From DAOTKC01 sp035449045 (GTDB lineage: Bacteria > Bacillota > Clostridia > Christensenellales > CAG-917): DNA of 47,670 nt. The stretch is taken from the NCBI GenBank assembly GCA_035449045.1, contig DAOTKC010000010.1, positions 1-47,670 on the forward strand. Reading direction: 5' to 3'. Shown in pieces: positions 17,668 through 25,440 of the stretch (positions within the stretch are counted from its first letter, which is position 1; each line of letters starts with the position of its first letter). The translations under genes were made by a program, and so were the position numbers. The notes under the pieces are model-generated. The model searched no databases. It saw only the letters and a list, made by a program, of their open reading frames with translations, and was not told the origin of the DNA.

Positions 17668-18453
17668 ATGCTGCTGGTGATGGATATAGGAAACACCAAT
17701 GTAAAGATCGGCCTTTTTAAGACCGGCGAGCCCGAGCTTTTCGCGAGCTGGAGAATATCGACGCTTGCATCGAGGACGTCGGACGAGTTCGGCATGATTA
17801 TTTTCGACCTTTTCAAGTCGGTGGGCATCGAGTTTTCCGACATCAAAGGAATTATAATTTCCTCGGTCGCGCCCACCTTGAACTATACCATCGAGCACAC
17901 CTGCCTTTACTATCTCGGCCTTCAGCCGATATTCGTCGACCACCTTACCGACACCGGCATAAAAATCAAATACGACCACCCCGTTGAGCTCGGCGCCGAC
18001 CGAATAGTGGGCGCGGCGGCGGCCTACCACATTTACGGCGGGCCCTGCATCGTCGTCGATTTCGGCTCGGCGACCACCTTTAACATCGTCGACGACAAGG
18101 GCGTTTTCTTGGGCGGCGCAATAGCGCCGGGACTTAAAGTAGCGTCCGAATCGCTGACCAACACGGCGGCCAAGCTTCCAAGAATCGAGCTCATCTCGCC
18201 CAAGAGCGCCATTGCCACCAACACCGTGGAAGGCATGCAGGCGGGCGTCATTTTAGGCTATACCGGCCTCGTCGACTATATGCTGAAGCGGATTAAGCGC
18301 GAATCGGGCTTAGACAACGCTAAAATCATCGCGACGGGCGGGCTTTCCGAACTCATTAAGCTCAACGAGCCCGGCCTCATCGACGTCATTGACCGTCCGC
18401 TCGCCTTAAAGGGGCTGAAGCTGATTTACGAAAGAATCACCGCTCAAAACTAG
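17668..18453 (+). CDS. coaX: Type III pantothenate kinase
   Basis: Phosphorylates pantothenate, the first step of coenzyme A synthesis; this is the CoaX class, not inhibited by CoA. About 261 residues of the ASKHA fold. MLLVMDIGNTNVKIGLF is the phosphate-1 motif, PVELGADRIVGAAAAYHIYG holds the substrate-binding region, and VDFGSATTFNIVD is the phosphate-2 motif. ATGGLSELI follows near the C-terminus. I choose the ATG at 17668: it gives the family N-terminus, while upstream in-frame starts (TTG 17632, ATG 17659) fall inside the promoter boxes. Hence no ribosome binding site is expected, and none is seen. hom follows 124 bp downstream. Confidence 0.95.
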   Translation: MLLVMDIGNTNVKIGLFKTGEPELFASWRISTLASRTSDEFGMIIFDLFKSVGIEFSDIKGIIISSVAPTLNYTIEHTCLYYLGLQPIFVDHLTDTGIKIKYDHPVELGADRIVGAAAAYHIYGGPCIVVDFGSATTFNIVDDKGVFLGGAIAPGLKVASESLTNTAAKLPRIELISPKSAIATNTVEGMQAGVILGYTGLVDYMLKRIKRESGLDNAKIIATGGLSELIKLNEPGLIDVIDRPLALKGLKLIYERITAQN

Positions 18454-18577
18454 GCGGGACATAGAAAAATCGAGTTATTTCAAAATAATATTAAGAATGA
18501 AAAATAAAAGCCTTTTTAGTTAAAAAATATCAAAGAAAAGATTTAAAGAGGCAAAAGCTAAGAACGCGGAGGGAAAC

Positions 18578-19861
18578 ATGAAAAAAATCGGCGTTGCGCT
18601 GCTGGGGCTGGGAACGGTCGGCGGCGGCACCTACACAATACTTAAAGAAAAGCGCGAATTTTTCAGAGCGGTCGAGGGCGTCGACATCGAAGTAAAATAT
18701 GTCGTCGAGAAAAACTTGGCGCGCTGCGCCGCTTTCGGCGTGCCCGAGGAAATAGTGACCTGCGACATCGATAAAGTTGTCGCCGACCCTTCGGTGAATA
18801 TCGTCGCCGAGTTTTTCGGCGGAATCGAGCCCGCCAAAAGCTTTATGCTGAAGGCGCTCAAAAACGGCAAGAGCGTCGTCACCGCCAACAAGGAGCTCTT
18901 TTCCAAATATTGGCACGTGCTGGAGCCCGTCGCCAAAGAAAACGGCGCGGGACTTTATTTCGAGGCGACCTGCGTCGGCGGCGTGCCCATAATCCGCACG
19001 CTGACGGAAGGCGTTCAAGCCAACGAGATTCTTTCTATAAAGGGCATTGTCAACGGCACTACCAACTATATTTTGTCGGCAATGACCGAGAAAGGCACGC
19101 CCTATGCCGAGGCGCTCAAGGAGGCGCAGGCGCTGGGCTTTGCCGAGGCCGACCCCACCGCCGACGTCGAGGGCTTTGACGCCACCTACAAAATCAGCAT
19201 TCTTTCCACCCTCGCCTATCACAAGAAAGTGCCCGTCGAGCGCGTCTACCGCGAGGGGATTTCGGGCGTTGACGTCGCCGACATCAACTACGGCCGCGAG
19301 CTCGGCATGACGCTGAAGCTTTTGGCAATCTCCAAAAGCAGAGGCGGCAAAATCGAGATCCGCGTCCATCCCGCCTTCATTTCCTGCAAACATCCGCTGG
19401 CCGCGGTCAGCGGCTCCTTTAACGCCGTTCATCTTATCGGCGACAGCGTGGGCGATATCATGCTCTACGGCAGAGGGGCGGGCGCGCTGCCGACCGGAAG
19501 CGCAATAGTCAGCGACATTCTATTTGCCGCCAACCAAAAATCGCACCGCTATCTCCCCTTCGACAATACCACTACGGTGACGGCGGACGAGGATTTCGCG
19601 CCCGATTTCACCAGCAAATATTACGTCAGAATGACCGTCAAGGACGAGTGCGGGACGCTCGGTAGAATTGCCGCTGCTTTCGGCAAATATAACGTTTCCA
19701 TCGTCACCGTCCTTCAAAAGGACGCGACGGGAAAAGACGGAGTGCCCCTCATTTTCGTCACTCACGAAACCTCGGAGCAAAGCGCCAGATGCGCCATTGA
19801 GGAGGTTAAATCGCTAAAAGGCGTAATAAAAATCAACTCGGTAATCCGAGTCGAGGACTAA
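18578..19861 (+). CDS. hom: Homoserine dehydrogenase
   Basis: Reduces aspartate semialdehyde (the Asd product, encoded at 34.3 kb) to homoserine, the branch to threonine and methionine. 427 residues: an NAD(P)-binding domain with GLGTVGGGTYTIL at the N-terminus, VVTANKELFSKYW and FEATCVGGVPIIRTL, then the catalytic and dimer region FAEADPTADVEGFDATYKIS. A C-terminal ACT domain (VRMTVKDECGTLGRIAAAFG) suggests threonine feedback control. GGAGGG lies 6 nt before the ATG. It is monocistronic or follows coaX, and ends before a repeat tract and terminator. Confidence 0.97.
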   Translation: MKKIGVALLGLGTVGGGTYTILKEKREFFRAVEGVDIEVKYVVEKNLARCAAFGVPEEIVTCDIDKVVADPSVNIVAEFFGGIEPAKSFMLKALKNGKSVVTANKELFSKYWHVLEPVAKENGAGLYFEATCVGGVPIIRTLTEGVQANEILSIKGIVNGTTNYILSAMTEKGTPYAEALKEAQALGFAEADPTADVEGFDATYKISILSTLAYHKKVPVERVYREGISGVDVADINYGRELGMTLKLLAISKSRGGKIEIRVHPAFISCKHPLAAVSGSFNAVHLIGDSVGDIMLYGRGAGALPTGSAIVSDILFAANQKSHRYLPFDNTTTVTADEDFAPDFTSKYYVRMTVKDECGTLGRIAAAFGKYNVSIVTVLQKDATGKDGVPLIFVTHETSEQSARCAIEEVKSLKGVIKINSVIRVED

Positions 19862-19875
19862 AGCGCCGCCATATC

Positions 19876-19962
19876 AAGTTTAAAAACCAAGTTAAAAAAC
19901 AAGTTAAAAAATAAGATAAATTGCAAGCTAAGAATACAAAGTTAAAAAGCAAGTTAAAAAAC
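19876..19962. repeat. Degenerate 12-13 bp tandem repeat after hom
   Basis: About seven units of an AAGTTAAAAAAC-like motif run head to tail (units start near 19876, 19889, 19901, 19913, 19925, 19938 and 19951). Three or four are near-identical and the rest diverged. The last unit merges into the terminator stem. No ORF crosses it. Confidence 0.7.
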
Positions 19963-19980
19963 GCGCGGCGCGCGTTTTTT
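19956..19980. terminator. Bidirectional terminator between hom and tspO
   Basis: AAAAAACGCGC pairs with GCGCGTTTTTT around a 3-nt loop. The A and T tracts serve both converging genes, and the last base touches the tspO stop codon. Confidence 0.85.
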
Positions 19981-20447
19981 TAATGGTTCAAAACGACTAT
20001 GCCGGTCATTAATATGAAGAGAAAGGAAATCCAGATAGTAATGGGCAGAAAGAAAAGGCCGGCAGCAAGGTCGATATGGAGCATCCGCGCCAGATTTATG
20101 TAGGAAAAAATGAGTGTAACCACCGTCAGCGTGAATGCCGCGGCGACGTTCTCGATTTGAAAGAGGGAAAAAAGCGCGCCGAGCGCCATCGCCCACATCG
20201 CCGAAACCATTAAAAAATCGGGCGCGAACCTCCGCTTTATGACCAGCCGCGCCGCTGCCAAAATATTGAATAAAAAAACGAAAAACCAAATCAGCGAAAA
20301 GCCGTCGTCGGAGGGCAGATATTTAGGCTTTCCGAGCGCTAAATAAAACTCGGACCCGGTGTTTAGCATAAGCGAGGAAAACCACGCCACGATGAGCGTA
20401 AAAAAGCTCGCCAGCGTCAGTCCGGTCAGCCACTTGAAGGTTTTCAT
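19980..20447 (-). CDS. tspO: TspO/MBR family membrane protein
   Basis: A 155-residue, five-helix membrane protein. TspO proteins bind porphyrins and related tetrapyrroles and act in stress or tetrapyrrole turnover; the exact role in bacteria is debated. The first loop YLALGKPKYLPSDDGFSLIW matches the conserved KPxxxPP...W region (here with PS instead of PP). The C-terminal segment GLFFLPITIWISFLFILMTG and final VVLNH resemble the family end (PYxxWxxFAxxLN). The length fits. Convergent with hom, divergent from thyA. Confidence 0.72.
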   Translation of the reverse strand: MKTFKWLTGLTLASFFTLIVAWFSSLMLNTGSEFYLALGKPKYLPSDDGFSLIWFFVFLFNILAAARLVIKRRFAPDFLMVSAMWAMALGALFSLFQIENVAAAFTLTVVTLIFSYINLARMLHIDLAAGLFFLPITIWISFLFILMTGIVVLNH

Positions 20448-20491
20448 AAAGAAAATATATTCGAGGCCGCAGCTTAAAATTACATTCGGTG

Positions 20492-20520
20492 TTGACTTAG
20501 CCGGCGGCGTAAGTTATCAT
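20492..20520 (+). promoter_or_regulatory. Promoter of thyA
   Basis: TTGACT (20492-20497), a 17-bp spacer and TATCAT (20515-20520). The leader would be about 80 nt. Confidence 0.6.
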
Positions 20521-20607
20521 TAAGAAAGCAAAGCGCCCTTTTCCGCCGATTTTTTTAGCTTGCTGCTAAGTTTAAAAAACTTACACAAGACCAACCGAGG
20601 TGAAAAT

Positions 20608-21438
20608 ATGAGTAACGCCGATAAGGTTTTTATTGATAACTGCCGTCAGATTTTGACGGAGGGAGTGTGGGACAAAGGCCTGCCCGTGCGCCCGCGCTGG
20701 GAGGACGGCAAGCCCGCCTACACCGTTAAAAAGTTCTGCATCGTCAACCGCTATAATCTGGCGGAAGAATTTCCGATTTTGACGATTAGAAAAATCAACC
20801 TCGACGCCGCCGTCGACGAGCTTCTTTGGATTTGGCAGAAAAAATCCAACAACATAAAGGACCTAAACTCGCGGATTTGGGATGCGTGGGCCGATTCCAA
20901 CGGCTCCATCGGCAAGGCATACGGCTACCAGCTCGGCATTAAACACCGTTATAAGGAGGGCATGTTCGACCAGGTCGACAGAGTGCTTTACGACCTCAAA
21001 AACAACCCTTTCAGCCGCCGCATTCTGACCAATATCTATAATTTTCAAGACCTCTTCGAGATGAGCCTCTACCCCTGCGCCTATTCCATGACTTTCAACG
21101 TTTCGGGCGACACCTTAAACGGCATCTTAAACCAGCGCTCGCAGGATATGCTGACCGCCAACAACTGGAACGTCGTTCAATATTCCGTCCTCCTCCATAT
21201 GTTCGCGCAAGTTTCCGGCCTCAAGGCGGGCGAGCTCGTCCACGTTATCGCCGACGCCCACATCTACGACCGCCACGTTGAGCTCGTGGAAGAAATTTTG
21301 AAAAACCCGCAATATGAAGCGCCCAAGTTTTCGATAAACCCCGAAATAAATGATTTTTACGCCTTTACGCCGGGCGACTTCAAACTCGAGAACTACCGCT
21401 ACACTCCGCTGAAAAAGAAAATCGAGGTGGCGGTTTAG
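20608..21438 (+). CDS. thyA: Thymidylate synthase
   Basis: Methylates dUMP to dTMP using methylene-tetrahydrofolate, giving dihydrofolate that FolA recycles. About 276 residues. IWDAWADSNGSIGKAYGYQ is the variant of the usual W-x-G-Y substrate region. SLYPCAYSMTFNV holds the catalytic cysteine. LNQRSQDMLTANNWNVVQYS replaces the common QRSxDxxLGxPFN motif, and HVIADAHIYDRHVELVEE carries the conserved H-x-Y. The sequence is somewhat diverged from the E. coli type, as in several Clostridia. ATG 20608 follows GAGGTGA. The in-frame TTG at 20560 lacks a ribosome binding site. A strong terminator follows. Confidence 0.95.
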   Translation: MSNADKVFIDNCRQILTEGVWDKGLPVRPRWEDGKPAYTVKKFCIVNRYNLAEEFPILTIRKINLDAAVDELLWIWQKKSNNIKDLNSRIWDAWADSNGSIGKAYGYQLGIKHRYKEGMFDQVDRVLYDLKNNPFSRRILTNIYNFQDLFEMSLYPCAYSMTFNVSGDTLNGILNQRSQDMLTANNWNVVQYSVLLHMFAQVSGLKAGELVHVIADAHIYDRHVELVEEILKNPQYEAPKFSINPEINDFYAFTPGDFKLENYRYTPLKKKIEVAV

Positions 21439-21537
21439 CAGTATCGAACGCCGGCCTCAATGTGCCCTTGAGTATGCCCCCTGACTTGGCAAAATCTTAA
21501 TCAGGAACGCAAACTAGAAACGGAAACTAATCAAGGT

Positions 21538-21567
21538 AAAAAAATCCCGAGACATCGGGATTTTTTT
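21538..21567. terminator. Bidirectional terminator between thyA and the amidohydrolase gene
   Basis: An A-tract, ATCCCGA/TCGGGAT stem with a 4-nt loop, then eight Ts. Serves converging genes. Confidence 0.85.
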
Positions 21568-21593
21568 TCAATAATTTTTACTTTGTTACGAAT

Positions 21594-22400
21594 TTATCTG
21601 CCCAGCAAGCGTTCGGCGTTTTTTTCAAAAATAAGCTCGAGGACGTCTTGGGGAAGGGAAAGCTTTAAAAGGGTGCCGGCCTCGATTTCGGGCGTGCTCC
21701 ACGGAAGGTCGCTGGCGAACAAAACGCGCTCGGGCGAGTGGCGGTAAACGAGCTTTTTATAAATCGCTAGATCTATGTATTTTGCAACGCAGCCGGTGTC
21801 GAAATAGACTAGGGTTCCCGCGAGATATCTTAAAACGTCCTCCCACATCTCCATACCGCCCATGTGCGCGGCGACGAGCTTGAGCCGCGGGAAGGCGTCG
21901 ACTACCCGTCTTATCGCCTTGGGCGCGGCGCGGCGGGTGTCGGGATAGGCGACGTCATAGCCCGAGTGAATGACGATAATAAGCCCCTCTTTTTCGGCGT
22001 AATCATAAATAGGAAAAAAGCGCTCGTCGGCGATATTAAAGCCCTGATATTCGGGGTGAAGCTTTATGCCGCGAAAACCCGAGGCCTTAATTTCGGCAAG
22101 CTCCGAAAGCGCTGTATCGGAAAGGGGATGAAGGGCGGCGAAGCTTTCAAACCCGGCAATGTCAAACAGCCCCCGCGCGAATTCGTTGATGCTTTTGGTC
22201 TGGTTTACCGAGGTCGCGACAGGAAGCAAGACGGAGCGCGCGACGCCCCACCCTCTCATTTTTTGAAGGGTATCGGCGGCGGTGCCGTCGGTCGCGGGAA
22301 TTATCCCCGCTTCCTCGCCCAGCATTTTGACGACTCGCTTTGCGATTTTATCGGGGAAAATATGGACGTGAAAGTCCGTTACTCTAAAGTTTTCAATCAT
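21594..22400 (-). CDS. Amidohydrolase family (TIM-barrel) metal-dependent hydrolase
   Basis: About 268 residues of the amidohydrolase-2 type. The N-terminal FHVHIFPDKIAKRV gives the H-x-H metal ligands. GFRGIKLHPEYQGF, VIHSGYD and LVAAHMGGMEMWEDV provide further strand-end His residues, and VLFASDLPWSTPE the final Asp. Such enzymes hydrolyse or decarboxylate small cyclic or aromatic substrates; the substrate cannot be told. The start at 22400 overlaps the stop of the upstream lipoprotein gene by 8 nt, indicating translational coupling. A longer in-frame reading from 22478 would lie inside that gene and lacks family sequence. Confidence 0.85.
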   Translation of the reverse strand: MIENFRVTDFHVHIFPDKIAKRVVKMLGEEAGIIPATDGTAADTLQKMRGWGVARSVLLPVATSVNQTKSINEFARGLFDIAGFESFAALHPLSDTALSELAEIKASGFRGIKLHPEYQGFNIADERFFPIYDYAEKEGLIIVIHSGYDVAYPDTRRAAPKAIRRVVDAFPRLKLVAAHMGGMEMWEDVLRYLAGTLVYFDTGCVAKYIDLAIYKKLVYRHSPERVLFASDLPWSTPEIEAGTLLKLSLPQDVLELIFEKNAERLLGR

Positions 22401-23541
22401 TTCTATCGGGGAAAAGCGCGGCGTCGGGAAGGACGGCGGCGGTATCGGATGGGCCGAAGCGGCGTATATGGGTTTCAAAATCGGTTTCGTTTATGACGTT
22501 CTCGTCGGCGTAGGCAATAAGCGCCGTTTGGGTGAAGTGGATTATCCGCTTGGGCAAATTCTCCTTTTGGACAATTATGAAATAGTCGCCTCCGCTCTTT
22601 TTAAAGGAATATGTTTGGGCGTTTTGGGGCGAGAATATGCCGTAGCTCAACATCGAGGAAAAATAGAACATTTGATAGATATTATATTCGGGATCGGCGG
22701 CGGTGGCATCGGCGAGCTCGGCAATCGTCCTGAACTGAAGAAGGGCGAAAGTATCGGGAACTTTATCGGCGGATACCGACTTGAACCTCAAAACGTTTGA
22801 GGTCGAGGAATACCTCTCCTCGAATTCGTAGAGCGTGTTGTCGCTTATGCGGCCTTTCCATAGGTTTTTGTTTTCGGAATAGAGCAGAACGTTGGCCGCG
22901 CTCTCGCCTTTTTCATAGCGGTCGGCCAAAAGGTAGTTGACTTCAAAGGCTTCGAGGTTGCTGTGGCCCGCCGCGATGATATAACCGGTGAGGCCGGGCG
23001 TCGTGAGAGTGTAAAGCTTGTTTTGAAATTCGACGGAGTAGGTCATGTCGCCCTCGACCACCTTTCCCGACACCTTGGACTCGGCAAGCAGATAGTTGGC
23101 GGGCTCGGAATAGGTATTGGCCGTGATGTGTGCGACGAGGGCGGAGAGGGCGGAGAGCGCCTCTTCCGCCGTTATGTCGACGGCGGCTTCGGGAATCAAA
23201 ATCCGATAGTCGTCACGGCTGTAATCGGGCGCAGTGGCGACGGAGAGCTTGGCGTAAACGGTAATGTAGGTGCGCGCGGGCTCGTTGACGGCATAGTCCT
23301 TGCTTAATTTCTTATTCCACTTTCCGTCATCCAAAAACCAGCCTTCGAACACGTAGCCGGGAATTTTAGGCTCCTCGGGGAAAATTATGCGGTCGCCCGC
23401 CTTAATCTTAACTTCGTAATATCTCTCTCCGTTGACGAAAAAAATCACCGTATAATTGACGCCGGCGGTGCAGGCGCAAGCGGCCGCAACGACACCGAGG
23501 AGCAGCGTCAACGCTATTAGAAGCGAAACGGTTTTTTTCAT
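22393..23541 (-). CDS. Lipoprotein with an N-terminal InlB-type B-repeat
   Basis: A 382-residue secreted protein of unknown function. It has a signal peptide (KKTVSLLIALTLLLG) ending in a cysteine-containing AAACAC, probably a lipobox. Residues 28-100 resemble a Listeria-Bacteroides (InlB B) repeat: VIFFVNGERYYEVKIKAGD, PGYVFEGWFLDDGKW, ITVYAKL. This is a beta-grasp module of surface proteins. The rest (about 120-380) is unrecognised and mixed alpha/beta. It has its own promoter at 23606-23634 and is coupled to the downstream amidohydrolase gene. Confidence 0.8.
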   Translation of the reverse strand: MKKTVSLLIALTLLLGVVAAACACTAGVNYTVIFFVNGERYYEVKIKAGDRIIFPEEPKIPGYVFEGWFLDDGKWNKKLSKDYAVNEPARTYITVYAKLSVATAPDYSRDDYRILIPEAAVDITAEEALSALSALVAHITANTYSEPANYLLAESKVSGKVVEGDMTYSVEFQNKLYTLTTPGLTGYIIAAGHSNLEAFEVNYLLADRYEKGESAANVLLYSENKNLWKGRISDNTLYEFEERYSSTSNVLRFKSVSADKVPDTFALLQFRTIAELADATAADPEYNIYQMFYFSSMLSYGIFSPQNAQTYSFKKSGGDYFIIVQKENLPKRIIHFTQTALIAYADENVINETDFETHIRRFGPSDTAAVLPDAALFPDRND

Positions 23542-23605
23542 CGGACATCCTTTTTTTTGATTTTTTTGCCTGAGAAAGACCGAGGTTTTACCCCGATATT
23601 AATAT

Positions 23606-23634
23606 ATTATAACCTTTTTTGGTCATTATGGCAA
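23606..23634 (-). promoter_or_regulatory. Promoter of the lipoprotein-amidohydrolase operon
   Basis: On the minus strand, TTGCCA (23634-23629), a 17-bp spacer and TATAAT (23611-23606). It overlaps the last codons of hflX. Confidence 0.7.
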
Positions 23635-25233
23635 GTTTTGTTCAAATAGCTTTTTTATTATGAGCCGTTTAAGCTCCTCGATGTTTTCGCCGCTGACCGC
23701 CGAAACGGCGACACTGTCTGAAGTTTGCGGCAGCAAAAAATCGCGGTTCAAATCGATTTTATTATAGACGGTGACGACGGGTTTGGCAGACGCGCCTATA
23801 TCAAAGAGCACCGAGCCCACGAGGTCAAACTGCTCTAAATAGGCGGGATTGGAAACGTCAACGATGTGGATTAAAAGGTCGGCGTAGCGCGTTTCGTCGA
23901 GCGTGGAACGGAAGGCATCGACAAGCTCGTGCGGCAGGCGGTCGATAAACCCCACCGTGTCGGTCAAGAGATATTCGCGCCCTTCGCCGGCGTAAACTCT
24001 TCGCGTCACGGGATCGAGCGTGGCGAAAAGCTTGTCCTCGGCCTTGACGCCCGCCCGAGTCAGCGCGTTCATAATCGATGACTTGCCGGCGTTGGTATAG
24101 CCAACAATCGACACCGCCTTGACTCCGGTTTTATCCCTTCGCCCGCGCCTTAGGTCGCGCTCCTCTTTCAGCTTGTTGATTTTTTGGTTGAGGTCGAAAA
24201 TGGCGCGCTTTATGTGCCTGCGGTCGGTTTCGAGCTTGGTTTCGCCCGCGCCCTTGGTGTAGGCGCCGCTGCCGCCGCCCCCGCCGATTCTGGACAGCGC
24301 GCGGTTCCTTCCCACCAGCTTCGGAAGGGTGTATTTAAGCCGCGCCAGCTCGACTTGAAGCTTTCCTTCGCGGGATTCGGCGTGACGCGCGAAAATTTCA
24401 AGTATCAGCATCGTTCGGTCTAGCACCGCTACGCCCAGCGCATCCTCGAGCGCGGTGAGCTGCGTTCCCGAAAGCTGGTTGTCAAAGACGACGTAGTCGG
24501 CCTCGCGCATTTGGATTAAATGGCGTAAATCCTCCAGCTTGCCGCTTCCCAAACAATATTTTTTATCCGGCACGGCGCGGTATTGGACGACTTCGCCCGC
24601 GCTCTTAAGGCCGGCCGTCTCGGCAAGCGATTTAAGCTCGACAAGGCTTCCTTCCGTTTCAAAGACGCCGGCGAGCACGGCAACGTTGCCCGCCTTGACT
24701 TTTTTTACCTTGGTGTCGAGCGCGTTCTCATATTCGGTAATTTTTTCGAGCAATAGCGCGTCGTCAAGGTCCTCGGCGCCCTCGAAGCGATACTTCGCGA
24801 CCGTTCCGTTGTCGAGGTAGCCCACGAAAATATCGGCGATTTTGCCCGCCTTGACGCCGACAGCCGCCATGCAGTCCATTCTTAAATTTTTGAGCGCGCT
24901 AAGGTCAAGGTCGGAAAGCTCGCCGCTGCCGTCGGGGTGGGTGTGAATGCAGCGGACGCCCGAAAAGCGGTCGATGCCGCGTTTTAAATCTATTTCCTTG
25001 ACGGGAACGGAAGTGCTGTCGCCGATGACTATGGCGAGAAGAACGCCCTGCCGCGATATAAAGACCGATATTTCGCGATTGATTTTACTTGTCAACTCGG
25101 CGATATAAGAAAGCACGCCCCGATCAATAAACAGGCTCTTGTCATATTGGCCTAGCAAGGTCTTGAGCGCGTCGAGCGTGACCTTTTTAATCCCTGCCGT
25201 GTTGCCGTAAATCTGTTTGTCCTTGAAGTCCAT
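23626..25233 (-). CDS. hflX: HflX GTPase with long N-terminal JAMM-like extension
   Basis: HflX is a ribosome-binding GTPase that splits stalled or heat-damaged ribosomes. The 535-residue protein is longer than the 420-430 residues usual for the short form. Residues 1-170 are an extra domain with HTHPDGSGELSDLDLSAL, which looks like a JAMM/MPN-type H-x-H-P...S...D motif. The HflX core follows: LAGVFETEG, SGAYTKGAGETKLETDRR, then the G domain with GYTNAGKSSIMNAL (G1), TDTVGFIDRLP (G3) and NKIDL (G4). Long HflX forms exist in other Clostridia. Whether the extension is an active protease is unknown. Confidence 0.93.
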   Translation of the reverse strand: MDFKDKQIYGNTAGIKKVTLDALKTLLGQYDKSLFIDRGVLSYIAELTSKINREISVFISRQGVLLAIVIGDSTSVPVKEIDLKRGIDRFSGVRCIHTHPDGSGELSDLDLSALKNLRMDCMAAVGVKAGKIADIFVGYLDNGTVAKYRFEGAEDLDDALLLEKITEYENALDTKVKKVKAGNVAVLAGVFETEGSLVELKSLAETAGLKSAGEVVQYRAVPDKKYCLGSGKLEDLRHLIQMREADYVVFDNQLSGTQLTALEDALGVAVLDRTMLILEIFARHAESREGKLQVELARLKYTLPKLVGRNRALSRIGGGGGSGAYTKGAGETKLETDRRHIKRAIFDLNQKINKLKEERDLRRGRRDKTGVKAVSIVGYTNAGKSSIMNALTRAGVKAEDKLFATLDPVTRRVYAGEGREYLLTDTVGFIDRLPHELVDAFRSTLDETRYADLLIHIVDVSNPAYLEQFDLVGSVLFDIGASAKPVVTVYNKIDLNRDFLLPQTSDSVAVSAVSGENIEELKRLIIKKLFEQNLP

Positions 25234-25299
25234 AAAAACCGTTTTCTAACCCTAATTCCCGCCGCTAAGAAATTTTTTTGTTTCGTCGAAGCTGCACTA

Positions 25300-25424
25300 C
25301 ACATTATTCATTGTTCATTATTCGTTTTTCATTCGGTGCGCCATCGCGCTCCCGCCGTATTCATTATTCGTTTTTACAAAATACGGCGTTTATAGTGCCG
25401 TTTTGACAAAATAAACGCCGTATT
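25300..25424. repeat. Intergenic repeats and alternative hairpins between hflX and guaB
   Basis: TTCATTATTCGTTTTT occurs twice exactly (25314-25329 and 25360-25375). ATACGGCGTTTAT (25381-25393) pairs with ATAAACGCCGTAT (25411-25423) as a 13-14 bp stem with a 17-nt loop. Its first 7 bases can instead pair with GCCGTAT at 25354-25360. The hairpin starts 17 nt past the guaB stop, but lacks a T-run on the minus strand. It could be the guaB terminator region or part of a small dispersed repeat. No gene is seen in 25234-25440. Confidence 0.55.
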
Positions 25425-25440
25425 CAGACATTTTGCAATT

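Noticed and set aside
18530..19432. 300-codon minus-strand frame opposite hom
   Set aside because: Antisense to a clear homoserine dehydrogenase; no family features.
22401..22478. Longer start of the amidohydrolase gene
   Set aside because: The extra residues are proline-rich and overlap the lipoprotein gene; the 8-nt overlap at ATG 22400 is the usual coupled arrangement.
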